DNA from: Aculops lycopersici
Taxonomy: Eukaryota > Arthropoda > Arachnida > Trombidiformes > Eriophyidae
DNA: 64,000 nt
NCBI GenBank assembly: GCA_015350385.1
Contig: WNKI01000001.1
Location: 1,915,870 to 1,979,869, forward strand
Reading direction: 5' to 3'
Shown here: piece after piece, positions 62,564-64,000 of the stretch
How the letters are laid out: each line of letters starts with the position of its first letter
Position numbering within the stretch: the stretch's first letter is position 1
Made by a program: the position numbers and the translations under genes
Notes under the pieces: generated by a model
Databases searched by the model: none
Told to the model about the DNA's origin: nothing
Seen by the model: only the letters and a program-made list of their open reading frames with translations

Positions 62564-64000
62564 ATGTTCAATCGTTTTAAGAACAATGGAAACAATCACA
62601 GAGATTACCAAAACCAGAACCAACACCAGCAACAGTCACAACAACATGGATATCAGAGAAAATTCAAGGTAAGGTCGACGGGATTGGCTAATGGTGCCGG
62701 CAGTAAGAGCAGCAACCAAATCAGTCAGGAGGATTTGCTTAGTAATGAACTTCGAGGCTCCATCAAGCGAATGGTTATTAATATATCAAAATCTTTCATT
62801 GTTGAATGGTACACGAGTATAAGTCCAACAAATCACGACTTTGTCGAGTATTGCGAGCGTCTAATTGAGGATGCTCTCACAAAACTAGCCGAGTTGAGTG
62901 TGGAGAAGTTGGACAAGTACAAGATTGGTCAGCTGGTTGTTAGCCTATTACATGATCATATCATCCACGAGAATGTCACTGAGAAAATTTTATCCATTGA
63001 GCAACAAATTGATAACTATGAGTATGATATTTGTCACAATAGTGTGGTCCGTTTATTTGGACTTATTTGCACAGATACTACCAAAAACTTACAAGATCTT
63101 TCGGCAAAGTTCAACAACAACCAAAGCCAGCAACAACCTGACGATAGAACAACCTCTGCTTTATATACCTTGGTGGTTGCAATGCTAACCAAGTCGGTGT
63201 TTATGCCGATTGTTGATCAAATATCGAATACAAAATGGTTATATGCCGTAATCATTAGGTTGTGCAAGGAGGAAGATCTAGAGGAGAGGGCAGAAAGGCG
63301 GCGGCAATTGATGAATAGTAATAGTCACAATAATAACAATGAAATTCCCTCGACATCGAGCCACCCACCAATCATAGTGACTAGTGCACGTGGCAATAGA
63401 TCTTTGGATTTGGAGGAGGCTCAAGCGTCATCGTCCTCTGCGTCGACGGCGACAGTAAACGATATCAACTTGGATAATCCAAATTGTGATAGCATGAGGA
63501 AACCATTAGATAATATAGAGATATATGCAACTGAAGAGGTCAAGAGCAATAAGTCGTGTTACGTTTTATATTGTATTAGATACGAAGGACTCTGTCCAAC
63601 GCACCCATCGTCGTCGTCGTCACAACAAGATGTTCCAATAATTGACAAGAGGGTACTCAATGTTACACATAGAAGAGTTTACTCTAATATAACATCATCA
63701 GCAATCAATGAGCAACAAGCGAGTACTTCCACTGCAATACCAACTACTTCAAATTTATATAATCAGACCAACCATCGCCATTTACATTCCGATTCGATAT
63801 CGCAAATATCAACAAACCACCCAACAACAACCCACAGTAACTTGAAATATTCCCGAAGAACCATGACTGTTAAGAGGAGGTTCAGAGAGTTTGTCATACT
63901 ACAATTGCGTTTGGAGGAGAATCCTCGTATTAGGCCTTATATGAAAAATATACCAAAACCGACAAAACTCAAAGCGGCAACTCAAAGTTTCTTCTCGGGC
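62564..64000 (+). CDS. SNX19-like sorting nexin (PXA + PX), 5' part, runs off the window
   Basis: Membrane-associated sorting nexin expected on endosomes or ER contacts. From ATG at 62564 the frame is open for 479 codons to the window edge. After an Asn/Gln-rich start comes a PXA domain (~60-250): FIVEWYTSISPTNHDFVEYC, LIEDALTKLAELSV, KIGQLVVSLLHDH, and MLTKSVFMPIVDQISNTKWL near its end. A Ser-rich linker precedes a split PX domain (~340 on): SCYVLYCIRYEG, then after a low-complexity insert RRTMTVKRRFREFVILQLRL and PRIRPYMKNIPKPTKLKA. PXA directly before PX, with no RGS between, fits SNX19. The usual N-terminal membrane segments are not visible. The 3' end is beyond the window. Confidence 0.85.
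   Translation, partial: MFNRFKNNGNNHRDYQNQNQHQQQSQQHGYQRKFKVRSTGLANGAGSKSSNQISQEDLLSNELRGSIKRMVINISKSFIVEWYTSISPTNHDFVEYCERLIEDALTKLAELSVEKLDKYKIGQLVVSLLHDHIIHENVTEKILSIEQQIDNYEYDICHNSVVRLFGLICTDTTKNLQDLSAKFNNNQSQQQPDDRTTSALYTLVVAMLTKSVFMPIVDQISNTKWLYAVIIRLCKEEDLEERAERRRQLMNSNSHNNNNEIPSTSSHPPIIVTSARGNRSLDLEEAQASSSSASTATVNDINLDNPNCDSMRKPLDNIEIYATEEVKSNKSCYVLYCIRYEGLCPTHPSSSSSQQDVPIIDKRVLNVTHRRVYSNITSSAINEQQASTSTAIPTTSNLYNQTNHRHLHSDSISQISTNHPTTTHSNLKYSRRTMTVKRRFREFVILQLRLEENPRIRPYMKNIPKPTKLKAATQSFFSG

Noticed and set aside
62898..63188. Open frame with a hydrophobic middle at the right end
   Set aside because: Shadow of the SNX19-like PXA domain, which is read in another frame from 62564.

Overview
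This window is animal nuclear DNA, most likely from an arthropod. It carries an Iroquois TALE homeobox gene, a DM-domain (DMRT) gene, an insulin-receptor-substrate gene, a Yorkie/YAP-like Hippo effector, M13 and M28 peptidases and many long Gln/His/Asn tracts. Most genes are one uninterrupted reading frame. The introns I can place are mostly 80-700 bp with GTAAGT/GTGAGT donors, and in the lipases they lie close to the 5' end. Such intron-poor, compact genes fit a streamlined genome such as that of an eriophyoid or other acariform mite; this species guess is inference, not shown by the sequence.

Layout. 0-4 kb: 5' part of an M13 (neprilysin-like) metallopeptidase on the minus strand, with an apparent upstream transmembrane exon. 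4.3-6.1 kb: Iroquois. 6.1-14.2 kb: a gene-poor stretch, plausibly regulatory, with simple repeats and perfect hairpins. 14.2-22.6 kb: an orphan His-rich protein, CDK5RAP1, a Yorkie/YAP-like protein without WW domains, and an SLC37 sugar-phosphate transporter. 23.8-26.2 kb: a three-exon secreted orphan. 27.7-30.1 kb: M28 peptidase remnant plus intact lipase. 31.1-37.3 kb: DEF8-like, CRAL-TRIO, a very short IRS, and an FG-less Nup58. 37.6-45.1 kb: M28 and PAN-protein remnants, a second intact lipase, and a 1351-residue membrane protein. 45.8-56.2 kb: MAEA, DMRT (three exons inferred), a GASZ-like SAM protein, PUS3. 56.2-61.1 kb: further remnants, the one intact M28 peptidase, a lipase pseudogene and a 289-residue secreted orphan. 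62.6 kb to the end: first exon of an SNX19-like sorting nexin.

Two themes stand out. First, several core adaptor or structural proteins are cut down to their essential domains: YAP without WW domains, IRS with a single YxxM motif, Nup58 without FG repeats, GASZ-like without ankyrin repeats. Second, 27.7-61 kb holds copies of a secreted-protein module (PAN-type membrane protein, then M28 peptidase, facing a lipase, next to the 289-residue orphan). It has been duplicated and partly inverted, and no copy keeps both the peptidase and the lipase intact. All family assignments were made by eye from motifs; no database search was possible.
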